A DNA stretch of 64,000 bases from contig NZ_JADQTO010000001.1 in the NCBI RefSeq assembly GCF_015704865.1, forward strand, positions 1 through 64,000. Reading direction: 5' to 3'. Every line of letters starts with the position of its first letter. The stretch's first letter is position 1. The stretch comes from Actinoplanes aureus. GTDB taxonomy: Bacteria; Actinomycetota; Actinomycetes; Mycobacteriales; Micromonosporaceae. A model generated the notes under the pieces. It had not been told where the DNA came from and did not search any database. It saw only the letters and a list, made by a program, of their open reading frames with translations. Position numbers and translations under genes: made by a program. Of the stretch, positions 55,676-64,000 are shown one piece after another.

Positions 55676-55770
55676 GTCAGCACCGGTCCTCGGTAGTGGT
55701 TCCCAGGCTCCGAGCCAGCTAGCTCCAGACCTGGGCGCTTCGATCGAAGACCGGCTCGACTGAACCGCGC
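55676..55770 (+). ncRNA. Actino-pnp-like 5' UTR structure
   Basis: In the 208-bp rpsO-pnp gap an outer stem CCGGTC/GACCGG (55683-55688 with 55749-55754) encloses CCCAGG/CCTGGG (55702-55707 with 55730-55735) and a large loop. A conserved RNA called Actino-pnp is known in the leaders of actinobacterial pnp genes. Position and overall shape agree, but I could not test it against the family model. Confidence 0.5.
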
Positions 55771-55810
55771 TGTTGACCGCCGGGTCCTCGACGAAGGAGT
55801 ACCGCACTTC

Positions 55811-58153
55811 ATGACCGAGCAGAACAACGCTCTCGGCAACGAAACCCGCACCGCCGTTATCGACAACGGATCGTTCGGCACCCGGGAGATCGTCTTCTCC
55901 ACCGGCCGCCTCGCTCAGCAGGCCGCCGGCTCGGTGATCGTCCAGCTGGGCGACACCACCGTCCTCTCCGCGACCACCGCCAGCAAGCAGCCGAAGGAGC
56001 ACTTCGACTTCTTCCCGCTGACCGTGGACGTCGAGGAGCGGATGTACGCCGCGGGCCGCATCCCCGGCTCGTTCTTCCGGCGTGAGGGCCGTCCCAGCGA
56101 GGACGCCATCCTCACCTGCCGCCTGATCGACCGGCCGCTGCGCCCGTCGTTCACCAAGGGCCTGCGCAACGAGGTCCAGGTCGTCGAGACCGTCCTGGCG
56201 CTCGACCCGGCCCACCCGTACGACGTGGTCGCGATGAACGCGGCCTCGATGTCCACCAAGCTCTCCGGCCTGCCGTTCAGCGGCCCGGTCGGCTCGACGC
56301 GGGTCGCCCACGTCGAGGGCCAGTGGGTCGCCTTCCCGACCCTCGAGGAGCTCGAGCGGGCCACCTTCGACATGGTCGTGGCCGGCCGTGTTCTGGCCGA
56401 CGGCGAAGTCGCGATCATGATGGTCGAGGCCGAGGCCACGCCGCACGCGATCAAGCTGATCTCGGCCGGTGCCGTCGCACCGACCGAGGAGGTCGTCGCC
56501 AGCGGTCTGGAGGCGGCCAAGCCCGCGATCCGCGAGCTGTGCCGCGCGCAGAGCGAGCTGGCGGAGATCGCTGCCAAGCCGGTCGCCGAGTTCCCGGTCT
56601 TCCTGGACTACCAGGACGACGTCTACTCGGCCGTCTCGGAGGCCGTCCGCGAGGAGACCGCCGAGGCGCTGAAGATCGCCGGCAAGCAGGAGCGCGAGGA
56701 AGCCCTCGACCTGGTCAAGGCGAAGGCGCACGAGCTGCTCGACGAGCGGTTCGAGGGCCGGGAGAAGGAGATCAGCGCGGCGTTCCGCTCGGTCACCAAG
56801 TCCGAGGTCCGGCAGCGGGTGCTGCGCGAGCAGGTCCGCATCGACGGCCGCGGCCCGCGTGACATCCGCGCACTGACCGCGCAGGTCGGCGTGCTGCCGC
56901 GGGTGCACGGCTCGGCGCTGTTCGAGCGCGGGGAGACCCAGATCCTGGGCGTCACCACGCTGAACATGCTGCGCCTGGAGCAGTCGCTGGACACTCTCGC
57001 TCCGGAGAAGACCAAGCGCTACATGCACAACTACAACTTCCCGCCGTACTCGACCGGTGAGACCGGCCGGGTGGGCTCGCCGAAGCGCCGCGAGATCGGC
57101 CACGGCGCGCTGGCCGAGCGGGCGCTGGTGCCGGTCCTGCCGTCGCGTGAGGAGTTCCCCTACGCGATCCGCCAGGTCTCCGAGGCCCTCAGCTCGAACG
57201 GTTCGACGAGCATGGGTTCGGTCTGCGCCTCGACGCTGGCCCTGCTCTCCGCCGGTGTGCCGCTGAAGGCGCCGGTCGCCGGCATCGCCATGGGCCTCAT
57301 CTCCGACGAGGTCGACGGCAAGACGTCGTACATCGCTCTGACCGACATCCTCGGTGCCGAGGACGCGTTCGGCGACATGGACTTCAAGGTCGCCGGCACC
57401 AGCGAGTTCGTCACCGCCCTGCAGCTGGACACCAAGCTCGACGGCATCCCGTCGGACGTGCTGGCCGGCGCGCTGCAGCAGGCGCACGAGGCCCGCGCCA
57501 CGATCCTGTCGGTGATGACCGCGGCCATCGAGGCCCCGGCCGAGATGAGCGAGTTCGCTCCGCGGGTCACCACCGTGAAGATCCCGGTCGACAAGATCGG
57601 CATGGTGATCGGCCCGAAGGGCCAGACCATCAACGCGATCCAGGACGAGACCGGCGCCGACATCTCGATCGAGGACGACGGCACGATCTACGTCGGCGCG
57701 ACGAACGGCCCGGCCGCCGAGGCCGCGGTCGAGCGGATCAACGCGATCGCCAACCCGACCATGCCGAAGGCCGGCGACAAGTTCCTCGGTACCGTGGTGA
57801 AGACGGCCGCGTTCGGCGCCTTCATCTCGCTGCTGCCCGGCCGTGACGGCCTGCTGCACATCTCCAAGGTGGGCGACGGCAAGCGGGTCGACAAGGTCGA
57901 GGACTTCCTCAACGTCGGCGACAAGGTCGAGGTGTCGATCGCCGACATCGACGCCCGCGGCAAGATCTACCTGGACAAGGTCCGCCCGGAGGGCGAGGAG
58001 GCCCCGGCGGCCGCCGCCGAGGGTGGCCGTCCGCCGCGCGAGGAGCGCGCTCCCCGCGAGGACCGTGGTCCCCGTGAGGACCGTGGCCCCCGTGAGGGTG
58101 GCGGCGAGCCGCGTCGCCGCCGGTCCCGCCCGTCGGGCGAGCGCCGCGACTAA
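55811..58153 (+). CDS. pnp: Polyribonucleotide nucleotidyltransferase (PNPase)
   Basis: 3'-5' phosphorolytic exoribonuclease and RNA-tailing enzyme. 780 residues: first RNase PH domain, helical domain, second RNase PH domain ([38 protein letters not shown]), KH ([20 protein letters not shown]) and S1 ([20 protein letters not shown]). The tail from about residue 735 is rich in Arg, Glu and Pro with repeated REDRGP units, typical of actinobacterial PNPase. Confidence 0.97.
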   Translation: MTEQNNALGNETRTAVIDNGSFGTREIVFSTGRLAQQAAGSVIVQLGDTTVLSATTASKQPKEHFDFFPLTVDVEERMYAAGRIPGSFFRREGRPSEDAILTCRLIDRPLRPSFTKGLRNEVQVVETVLALDPAHPYDVVAMNAASMSTKLSGLPFSGPVGSTRVAHVEGQWVAFPTLEELERATFDMVVAGRVLADGEVAIMMVEAEATPHAIKLISAGAVAPTEEVVASGLEAAKPAIRELCRAQSELAEIAAKPVAEFPVFLDYQDDVYSAVSEAVREETAEALKIAGKQEREEALDLVKAKAHELLDERFEGREKEISAAFRSVTKSEVRQRVLREQVRIDGRGPRDIRALTAQVGVLPRVHGSALFERGETQILGVTTLNMLRLEQSLDTLAPEKTKRYMHNYNFPPYSTGETGRVGSPKRREIGHGALAERALVPVLPSREEFPYAIRQVSEALSSNGSTSMGSVCASTLALLSAGVPLKAPVAGIAMGLISDEVDGKTSYIALTDILGAEDAFGDMDFKVAGTSEFVTALQLDTKLDGIPSDVLAGALQQAHEARATILSVMTAAIEAPAEMSEFAPRVTTVKIPVDKIGMVIGPKGQTINAIQDETGADISIEDDGTIYVGATNGPAAEAAVERINAIANPTMPKAGDKFLGTVVKTAAFGAFISLLPGRDGLLHISKVGDGKRVDKVEDFLNVGDKVEVSIADIDARGKIYLDKVRPEGEEAPAAAAEGGRPPREERAPREDRGPREDRGPREGGGEPRRRRSRPSGERRD

Positions 58154-59485
58154 GTGACAGCGAACAGCAACCGCGGGCCGGCCGAAAGGCCGGCCCGCGT
58201 TGTCACCCACCGCCTTGAGGGCGCGGTTCGCCGTACGACCCTGCCGAGCGGTCTGCGCATCATCACCGAGGCGATCCCGACCACCCGCAGCGCCTCGCTC
58301 GGGATCTGGGTCGGGATCGGCTCCCGGGATGAGTCACCGGCCCTGCACGGCGCCTCGCACTTCCTGGAGCACCTGCTCTTCAAGGGCACCCACAAGCGCA
58401 CCGCCCTGGACATCTCCGCGGAGATCGAGGCGGTCGGCGGCGAGACGAACGCCTTCACCACGAAGGAATACACCTGCTACTACGCGCGGGTGCTCGACGC
58501 CGACCTGCCACTAGCCGTCGACGTGCTCTGCGACGCGGTCGCCGACTCGATCATCGACCCGGCGGACGTGGAGACCGAGCGTGGCGTGATCCTCGAAGAG
58601 ATCGCCATGCACGAGGACGAGCCCGGTGACGAGGTGCACGACGTCTTCGCCGAGGCGATCTACGGCGATCACCCGCTGGGCCGGCTGATCTCGGGCACTC
58701 CCGGGTCGATCACGCCGATGACCCGGACCCAGATCAACGGCTTCTACCGGCGGCGCTACACGCCGCCGCAGATCGTCGTCGCGGCCGCCGGAAACCTGGA
58801 TCACGCGGCGGTGGTCAGGCTGGTGCGCAAGGCGCTGGCCGGGACCCCGCTGGACAGCACGCCCGCGGCCCCGGCCGAGCCCCGGCCGGGTGACAAGCGG
58901 GTACGCGTCCAGAAGCCCCGCAACGTGGTCATGCACCGCGACACCGAGCAGGCCCACATCGTCCTGGGCGGCGCCGGTCTGGGCCGCCACGACGAGCGCC
59001 GGTTCGCGCTGGACGTGCTCAACAACGTGCTCGGCGGCGGCATGTCGAGCCGGCTGTTCCAGGAGATCCGGGAGAAGCGCGGGCTGGCGTACTCGGTCTA
59101 CTCCTACGCCAGCCAGTACGCGGACGCCGGCCTGGTCGGCGTCTACGCGGGCTGCGCCCCGGCCAAGGCGGCCGAGGTGCTCGACCTGATCCGCGGCGAG
59201 CTGGACCGGATGGCCGCGAAGGGCGTCACCACCGAGGAACTGCGCCGCGGCAAGGGCATGGTGAAGGGCGCGTACGTGCTCGGCCTGGAGGACACCGGCT
59301 CCCGGATGAGCCGGCTCGCCAAGGCGGAACTGCTGCACGGCTCCCTGATGGGCGTCGACGAGCTGCTCGCACGCGTCGATGCGGTGACGGTCGACGAGGT
59401 CAACGCGGTCGCCGCCGATCTGCTGTCCGGCGAGCGCTCGCTGGCCGTGGTGGGACCGTTCGACGAGTCCGAGTTGCCCGCGTAG
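58154..59485 (+). CDS. M16 family zinc metallopeptidase
   Basis: 443 residues. The inverted zinc motif HxxEH is H69-F-L-E-H73, with the distal Glu in EEIAMHEDEPGDEV. The second half contains GGMSSRLFQEIREKRGLAYSV, the R/Y pair of the inactive domain. GTG 58154 directly follows the pnp TAA; the first codons are written over a 12-bp hairpin. This gene customarily follows pnp in actinobacteria. Confidence 0.93.
   Translation: MTANSNRGPAERPARVVTHRLEGAVRRTTLPSGLRIITEAIPTTRSASLGIWVGIGSRDESPALHGASHFLEHLLFKGTHKRTALDISAEIEAVGGETNAFTTKEYTCYYARVLDADLPLAVDVLCDAVADSIIDPADVETERGVILEEIAMHEDEPGDEVHDVFAEAIYGDHPLGRLISGTPGSITPMTRTQINGFYRRRYTPPQIVVAAAGNLDHAAVVRLVRKALAGTPLDSTPAAPAEPRPGDKRVRVQKPRNVVMHRDTEQAHIVLGGAGLGRHDERRFALDVLNNVLGGGMSSRLFQEIREKRGLAYSVYSYASQYADAGLVGVYAGCAPAKAAEVLDLIRGELDRMAAKGVTTEELRRGKGMVKGAYVLGLEDTGSRMSRLAKAELLHGSLMGVDELLARVDAVTVDEVNAVAADLLSGERSLAVVGPFDESELPA
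58172..58199 (+). terminator. Hairpin within the first codons of the M16 gene
   Basis: A perfect 12-bp GC stem (58172-58183 with 58188-58199) with a GAAA tetraloop, 19-46 nt after the pnp stop. It is terminator-like in strength without a T-run, and may attenuate transcription or hinder translation of the M16 gene. Confidence 0.6.
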
Positions 59486-59500
59486 CTACTCTTGGACCCC

Positions 59501-61211
<1,711 letters not shown>

Positions 61212-61229
61212 TCCGGCTATGTTGTCGCG

Positions 61230-61670
61230 GTGACGACCGATCTGACGACGCGGGGCCGCCGGGTCCGGGTGCTGGCGACCGTCGCCTGCCTGGCCCTGCT
61301 GGTCGCCGGGACCCTGTGGGGTCAGGACGACCACTTCCCGTTCGGCCCCTTCCGGATGTACTCGACGTCGCCCGACCCGAACGGAGCGGCCAAGGACACC
61401 CGGGTCGAGGGCGTCGACTCCACCGGGCGGATCGTCGCGATCACCGAGGCCAACAGCGGGATCCGGCGGGCCGAGATCGAGGGCCAGCAGGCCGCTTACC
61501 AGGCGGATCCGTCCCGGCTGAGCCGGATCGCGCAGGCGTACGCGGAGCACACCCCGGGCGCTCCGGCGTTGCGTGAGGTCCGGATCGTGATCCGCTGGCA
61601 TGGGATCCGGGACGCCCGCCCGACCGGCACGTACACCGACGAGGTCATCGCCGATTGGACTCGCCCGTGA
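61230..61670 (+). CDS. Membrane-anchored or secreted hypothetical protein
   Basis: 146 residues. The N-terminus has RRVRVLATVACLALLVAGTLWG, a signal-anchor-like helix, followed by a soluble domain with FPFGPFRMYSTSPDPNG. The family is not recognised. It overlaps the HTTM-like gene by four nt (GTGA), so the two are probably made together. Confidence 0.6.
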   Translation: MTTDLTTRGRRVRVLATVACLALLVAGTLWGQDDHFPFGPFRMYSTSPDPNGAAKDTRVEGVDSTGRIVAITEANSGIRRAEIEGQQAAYQADPSRLSRIAQAYAEHTPGAPALREVRIVIRWHGIRDARPTGTYTDEVIADWTRP

Positions 61671-62497
61671 TCACGCGCTGGCTCACGGAGCCCGTCCCCA
61701 GGGGCCGGGTGGCTGCCTTCCGTACCCTGGTCTACCTCTTCGTCGCCGCCGACCTGGTGATCTTCACGCCGTGGGTGCGGTCGCACGCCAACACCCCCGG
61801 TGACCTCTACGAGCCGCTCCTCATCGGCCGGCTGCTGCCGCTGCCCACCCCCGGGCCGCTGCTGGTGCACGGGATCTTCTGGGCGTTGCTGGTGCTCGCG
61901 CTGGCCGCCGCGAGCGGACGGGCACCACGCCTGCTCGGCTGGCCGGTCTTCCTGCTCTACTTCGAGTGGATGATCATCGCGATGAGCTACGGCAAGGTCG
62001 ACCACGACCGGGTGGGCCTGCTCGTCGCGCTGGCGGTGCTGCCCACCGTCGGCCGTGCCCGGCACCACGACCCGACGCCGACCGAGGCCGGCGGGTGGGC
62101 GCTGCGGGTCACCCAGATCGCCGTGATCTGCACGTACTTCCTGGCCGCCATCGCGAAGCTGCGCTTCGGCGGCCTGGAGTGGGTCACCAGCGGCGTGCTC
62201 GCCCAGGCGATCATCCGGCGCGGCACCGAACTGGCCGACCTGATCGCCGGCGTACCTTACCTGCTCATCCTCGCCCAGTTCGGGATCATCGCGTTCGAAC
62301 TGCTCAGCCCGCTGATCTTCGTGGTGCCGCCGCGCTGGCGGGGGTGGGTGGTGGCGTTCTTCTACTCGTTCCACCTGATCACGTTCTCGACCATCACGAT
62401 CTCGTTCGCCCCGCACGTGGTGGCGCTGGCCAGCTTCCTCCCGCTGGAGAAGCTGCGGCTTCGCCGCCGCACCGTGGAGACCGCGCACGTCACCTGA
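61667..62497 (+). CDS. HTTM/vitamin-K-carboxylase-like membrane protein
   Basis: 276 residues from GTG 61667. Several membrane helices, including FRTLVYLFVAADLVIF, FLLYFEWMIIAMSYGKVDH and ISFAPHVVALASFLPL. The pattern of short loops with Lys/His and the FHLITFSTITISF helix resemble HTTM-type proteins. HTTM proteins are often encoded with DCC thiol-disulfide oxidoreductases, and a DCC gene lies convergently 165 bp away. Reaction unknown. Confidence 0.68.
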   Translation: MITRWLTEPVPRGRVAAFRTLVYLFVAADLVIFTPWVRSHANTPGDLYEPLLIGRLLPLPTPGPLLVHGIFWALLVLALAAASGRAPRLLGWPVFLLYFEWMIIAMSYGKVDHDRVGLLVALAVLPTVGRARHHDPTPTEAGGWALRVTQIAVICTYFLAAIAKLRFGGLEWVTSGVLAQAIIRRGTELADLIAGVPYLLILAQFGIIAFELLSPLIFVVPPRWRGWVVAFFYSFHLITFSTITISFAPHVVALASFLPLEKLRLRRRTVETAHVT

Positions 62498-62498
62498 C

Positions 62499-62662
62499 TT
62501 TCCGGTACGCGCACCGTGAGCGACCTCTCCATGCCACTCACGGCCCAACCCCACTGCTGTCTCGAGGGGCGTGAGGCAGCACTGGCGTTGGGCTGCTTGG
62601 CGCGCTTCGGCCTCGTGTCGTGCTGGATCGCGGTCGGGGCGGGACGGACCTCGCGCGTACCG
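62499..62662. repeat. Dispersed intergenic repeat, copy E (two inverted ends)
   Basis: A TTTCCGGTACGCGC at 62499-62512 faces an inverted GCGCGTACC at 62653-62661. The right half, read on the minus strand, continues like copy C (GGTACGCGCGAGGTCCGTCCCG). The Not-I-like right end is only weakly kept (near 62570-62590). It occupies the entire gap between convergent genes. Confidence 0.55.
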
Positions 62663-63055
62663 CTACGGGTTTACTTGGCGGTTTTGCGGCACCGCGCAGG
62701 CGGCGGTCCCGCCGGGCATGAGGTCGCGATGGTCGGCGACCCACTGATAGGCCGGCCAGGCGGCGGCGCGAATCGGCCGCAGGCCGAGAGCCGAGCCGGC
62801 GACCGACCAGATGCGGCCGGCGTCGCGCAGCAGCAGGGCGATCGCGTCCGGCCCGGCGGCGGTGGTGCCGTCCCTGCCGACCCACTGGACCGCGGCCTCG
62901 CACTGCTCGACGGTGAGGCCGAGGGCGGGCAGGTCGGCGAACTGCCACGGGATCACCGTGGCCCGGGTCGGGATGCGGCGCTCGATGAACTGGGCGCACG
63001 AGGTGCAGAAGGAGCAGTCGCCGTCGTAGACGAAGGTCGGCCGGTTGTTCGTCAC
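62663..63055 (-). CDS. DCC-family thiol-disulfide oxidoreductase
   Basis: 130 residues. The redox motif YDGDCSFCTSC (DxxCxxC) near the N-terminus is diagnostic. Members accompany HTTM-type membrane proteins. It is co-directional with, and four bp downstream of, the GNAT gene. Confidence 0.9.
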   Translation of the reverse strand: MTNNRPTFVYDGDCSFCTSCAQFIERRIPTRATVIPWQFADLPALGLTVEQCEAAVQWVGRDGTTAAGPDAIALLLRDAGRIWSVAGSALGLRPIRAAAWPAYQWVADHRDLMPGGTAACAVPQNRQVNP

Positions 63056-63059
63056 GATC

Positions 63060-63623
63060 TCATTCTCCGTCGATCGCTACATGCATCCGCAGCTGGGGTA
63101 CGAGCAGGTCGTCCACGTCCAGCGCACGCCCCGCGCCGTCCGGCTCCCAGCCGGTCGAGCCGAGGAACTTGCGCATCACGTCGTCGGCTTCGTAGACCCA
63201 GGCCACCGCGGTGCGGAAGCCGTCGTCGCGCCAGTTGTCGACGGCGGCGGCCAGCAGCCGGCTGCCGTGCCCGCGCCGGCCCCACCGGGGTTCGATCAGC
63301 AGGTCGGTGACGGCCGCGACGTCGTCGGGAAGCGGCTGCTCCTCGGGGGCGAGGGCCAGCTCGTCGGCCGGCCCGGAGGCGGCGAACCCGACCACGTGCG
63401 AGGCGTTCTCGCCCTGCTCGACGGCGATCAGGACCCGGTGCCGCGCGGACGGCGCCGCGGTGATCGCCTCGGTCCAGCCGCGGGCGAGGTAGGCCTCGTC
63501 CAGATTGGCCAGCACGTGCGCCGGGAACATCCGCCGGTAGGCGGTACGCCAGGTGGTGAGCTGAATGCGAGCGATCTCCGGAGCGTCTTCGGGACGCGCG
63601 GGACGGACGAAGCCGAGAGCCAT
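63060..63623 (-). CDS. GNAT family N-acetyltransferase
   Basis: 187 residues from ATG 63623 (MALGFVRPARPEDAPEIARI). The acetyl-CoA loop is RWGRRGHGSRLLAAAV, and FLGSTGWEPDG lies near the end. In-frame codons extend further upstream into the divergent gene but are not conserved. It is probably co-transcribed with the DCC gene. Substrate unknown. Confidence 0.86.
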   Translation of the reverse strand: MALGFVRPARPEDAPEIARIQLTTWRTAYRRMFPAHVLANLDEAYLARGWTEAITAAPSARHRVLIAVEQGENASHVVGFAASGPADELALAPEEQPLPDDVAAVTDLLIEPRWGRRGHGSRLLAAAVDNWRDDGFRTAVAWVYEADDVMRKFLGSTGWEPDGAGRALDVDDLLVPQLRMHVAIDGE

Positions 63624-63665
63624 GGCGGCAACTTTGTCATACCCCTCGCCTAATCTGCTTTCTCG

Positions 63666-64000
63666 ATGGCTGTTCCCGAATCCCTCTCCGTTTCCCAGGC
63701 CCGCCGGATCACGCTGGCGGCCCAGGGCTTCACCGATCCCAAGCCGGGCGGTGCCACCGATCTGCGCCACCTGCGCCGCGTGCTGCGCCGTCTCCATCTC
63801 ATCCAGATGGACTCGGTGAACGTGTTGCAGCGCGCTCACTTCATGCCGCTCTACAGCCGGTTGGGGCCCTACCCGGCCGGCCTGCTGGAGCGGGCCGCCT
63901 ATCGCCGGCCGCGCGAGCTGTTCGAGTTCTGGGGGCACGAGGCCTCGCTGATCCGGGCCGACCTCCAGCCGCTCTTCCGCTGGCGGATGGCGCGGGCGCA
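63666..64000 (+). CDS. YcaQ-type winged-helix DNA glycosylase (partial, cut by window end)
   Basis: Open from ATG 63666 to the window edge. The product starts MAVPESLSVSQARRITLAAQ and contains LRRLHLIQMDSVNVLQRAHF and FEFWGHEASLI, typical of the YcaQ/HTH_42 family of interstrand-crosslink repair glycosylases. The family's catalytic region lies beyond the edge in part, so activity cannot be judged. It is divergent from the GNAT gene with a 42-bp gap. Confidence 0.85.
   Translation, partial: MAVPESLSVSQARRITLAAQGFTDPKPGGATDLRHLRRVLRRLHLIQMDSVNVLQRAHFMPLYSRLGPYPAGLLERAAYRRPRELFEFWGHEASLIRADLQPLFRWRMARA

Noticed and set aside
55574..58210. Long minus-strand open frame opposite pnp (878 codons)
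   Set aside because: Shadow of pnp produced by G/C third positions; no recognisable domain.

Overview
The window is high-GC DNA with GTG/TTG starts, G/C-rich third codon positions and mostly overlapping or tightly spaced genes. Its gene order (yraN-comM; rpsB-tsf-pyrH-frr-cdsA-rlmN; dxr-rseP-ispG; rimP-nusA-ylxR-infB; rbfA-nrnA-dinF-truB-ribF-rpsO-pnp-M16-dapB) is the classic actinobacterial housekeeping neighbourhood. The double DivIVA protein, DUF2631, ECF42 sigma factor and PadR/MerR regulators fit a mycelial actinomycete, most likely a Micromonosporaceae member such as Actinoplanes. That genus guess is inference; no rRNA or marker search was possible.

Layout. 1-95: 3' end of an IS5-like transposase running into the end of comM. 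78-1969: comM and yraN on the minus strand. 2116-9814: a membrane protein, then translation, nucleotide and phospholipid genes (rpsB, tsf, pyrH, frr, cdsA, rlmN) and a DivIVA-domain protein, closed by a perfect bidirectional terminator. 9868-16794: an accessory block with DUF2631, an MBL-fold/Rieske protein, an ECF42 sigma factor with its YCII/DGPF partner, DUF998, a frameshifted FAD oxidoreductase and a BrkB protein. 17332-20977: isoprenoid genes dxr and ispG flanking the site-2 protease rseP in one overlapping operon. 20980-29029: GNATs, an autoregulated PadR, an F420-type oxidoreductase, and an ABC exporter with a NarL-type two-component system and a MerR regulator.

29030-36278: a long structured intergenic region precedes an amine-catabolism operon (APC permease, glutamine-synthetase-like ligase, aldehyde dehydrogenase, SDR, two PuuD-like gamma-glutamyl hydrolases). 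The logic is uptake, gamma-glutamylation, oxidation and deglutamylation. A hairpin-rich 170-bp spacer sits in front of the hydrolases. 36302-40244: a 1211-residue hybrid sensor kinase ending in a SpoIIE phosphatase and an RsbW-like kinase, facing a STAS anti-anti-sigma gene that overlaps it tail to tail. 40306-42883: map, a nucleotidyltransferase-like protein, DUF4439 and a lipoprotein.

43078-61211: the translation/RNA operons (rimP to nrnA; truB, ribF, rpsO, pnp), followed by an M16 peptidase, PAP2 and dapB. 61230-64000: a membrane or secreted protein, an HTTM-like membrane protein, a DCC thiol-oxidoreductase, a GNAT and the start of a YcaQ-type protein.

The most unusual non-genic feature is a family of roughly 100-bp intergenic repeats at about 11.8, 22.6, 48.3, 53.2 and 62.5 kb. 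They share a GGTACGCG end and a CCCCAGCGCGGCCGCCGGG end; one copy has expanded into a 52-bp tandem array. They lie between genes and none interrupts a reading frame. No CRISPR array, rRNA or canonical tRNA was seen.
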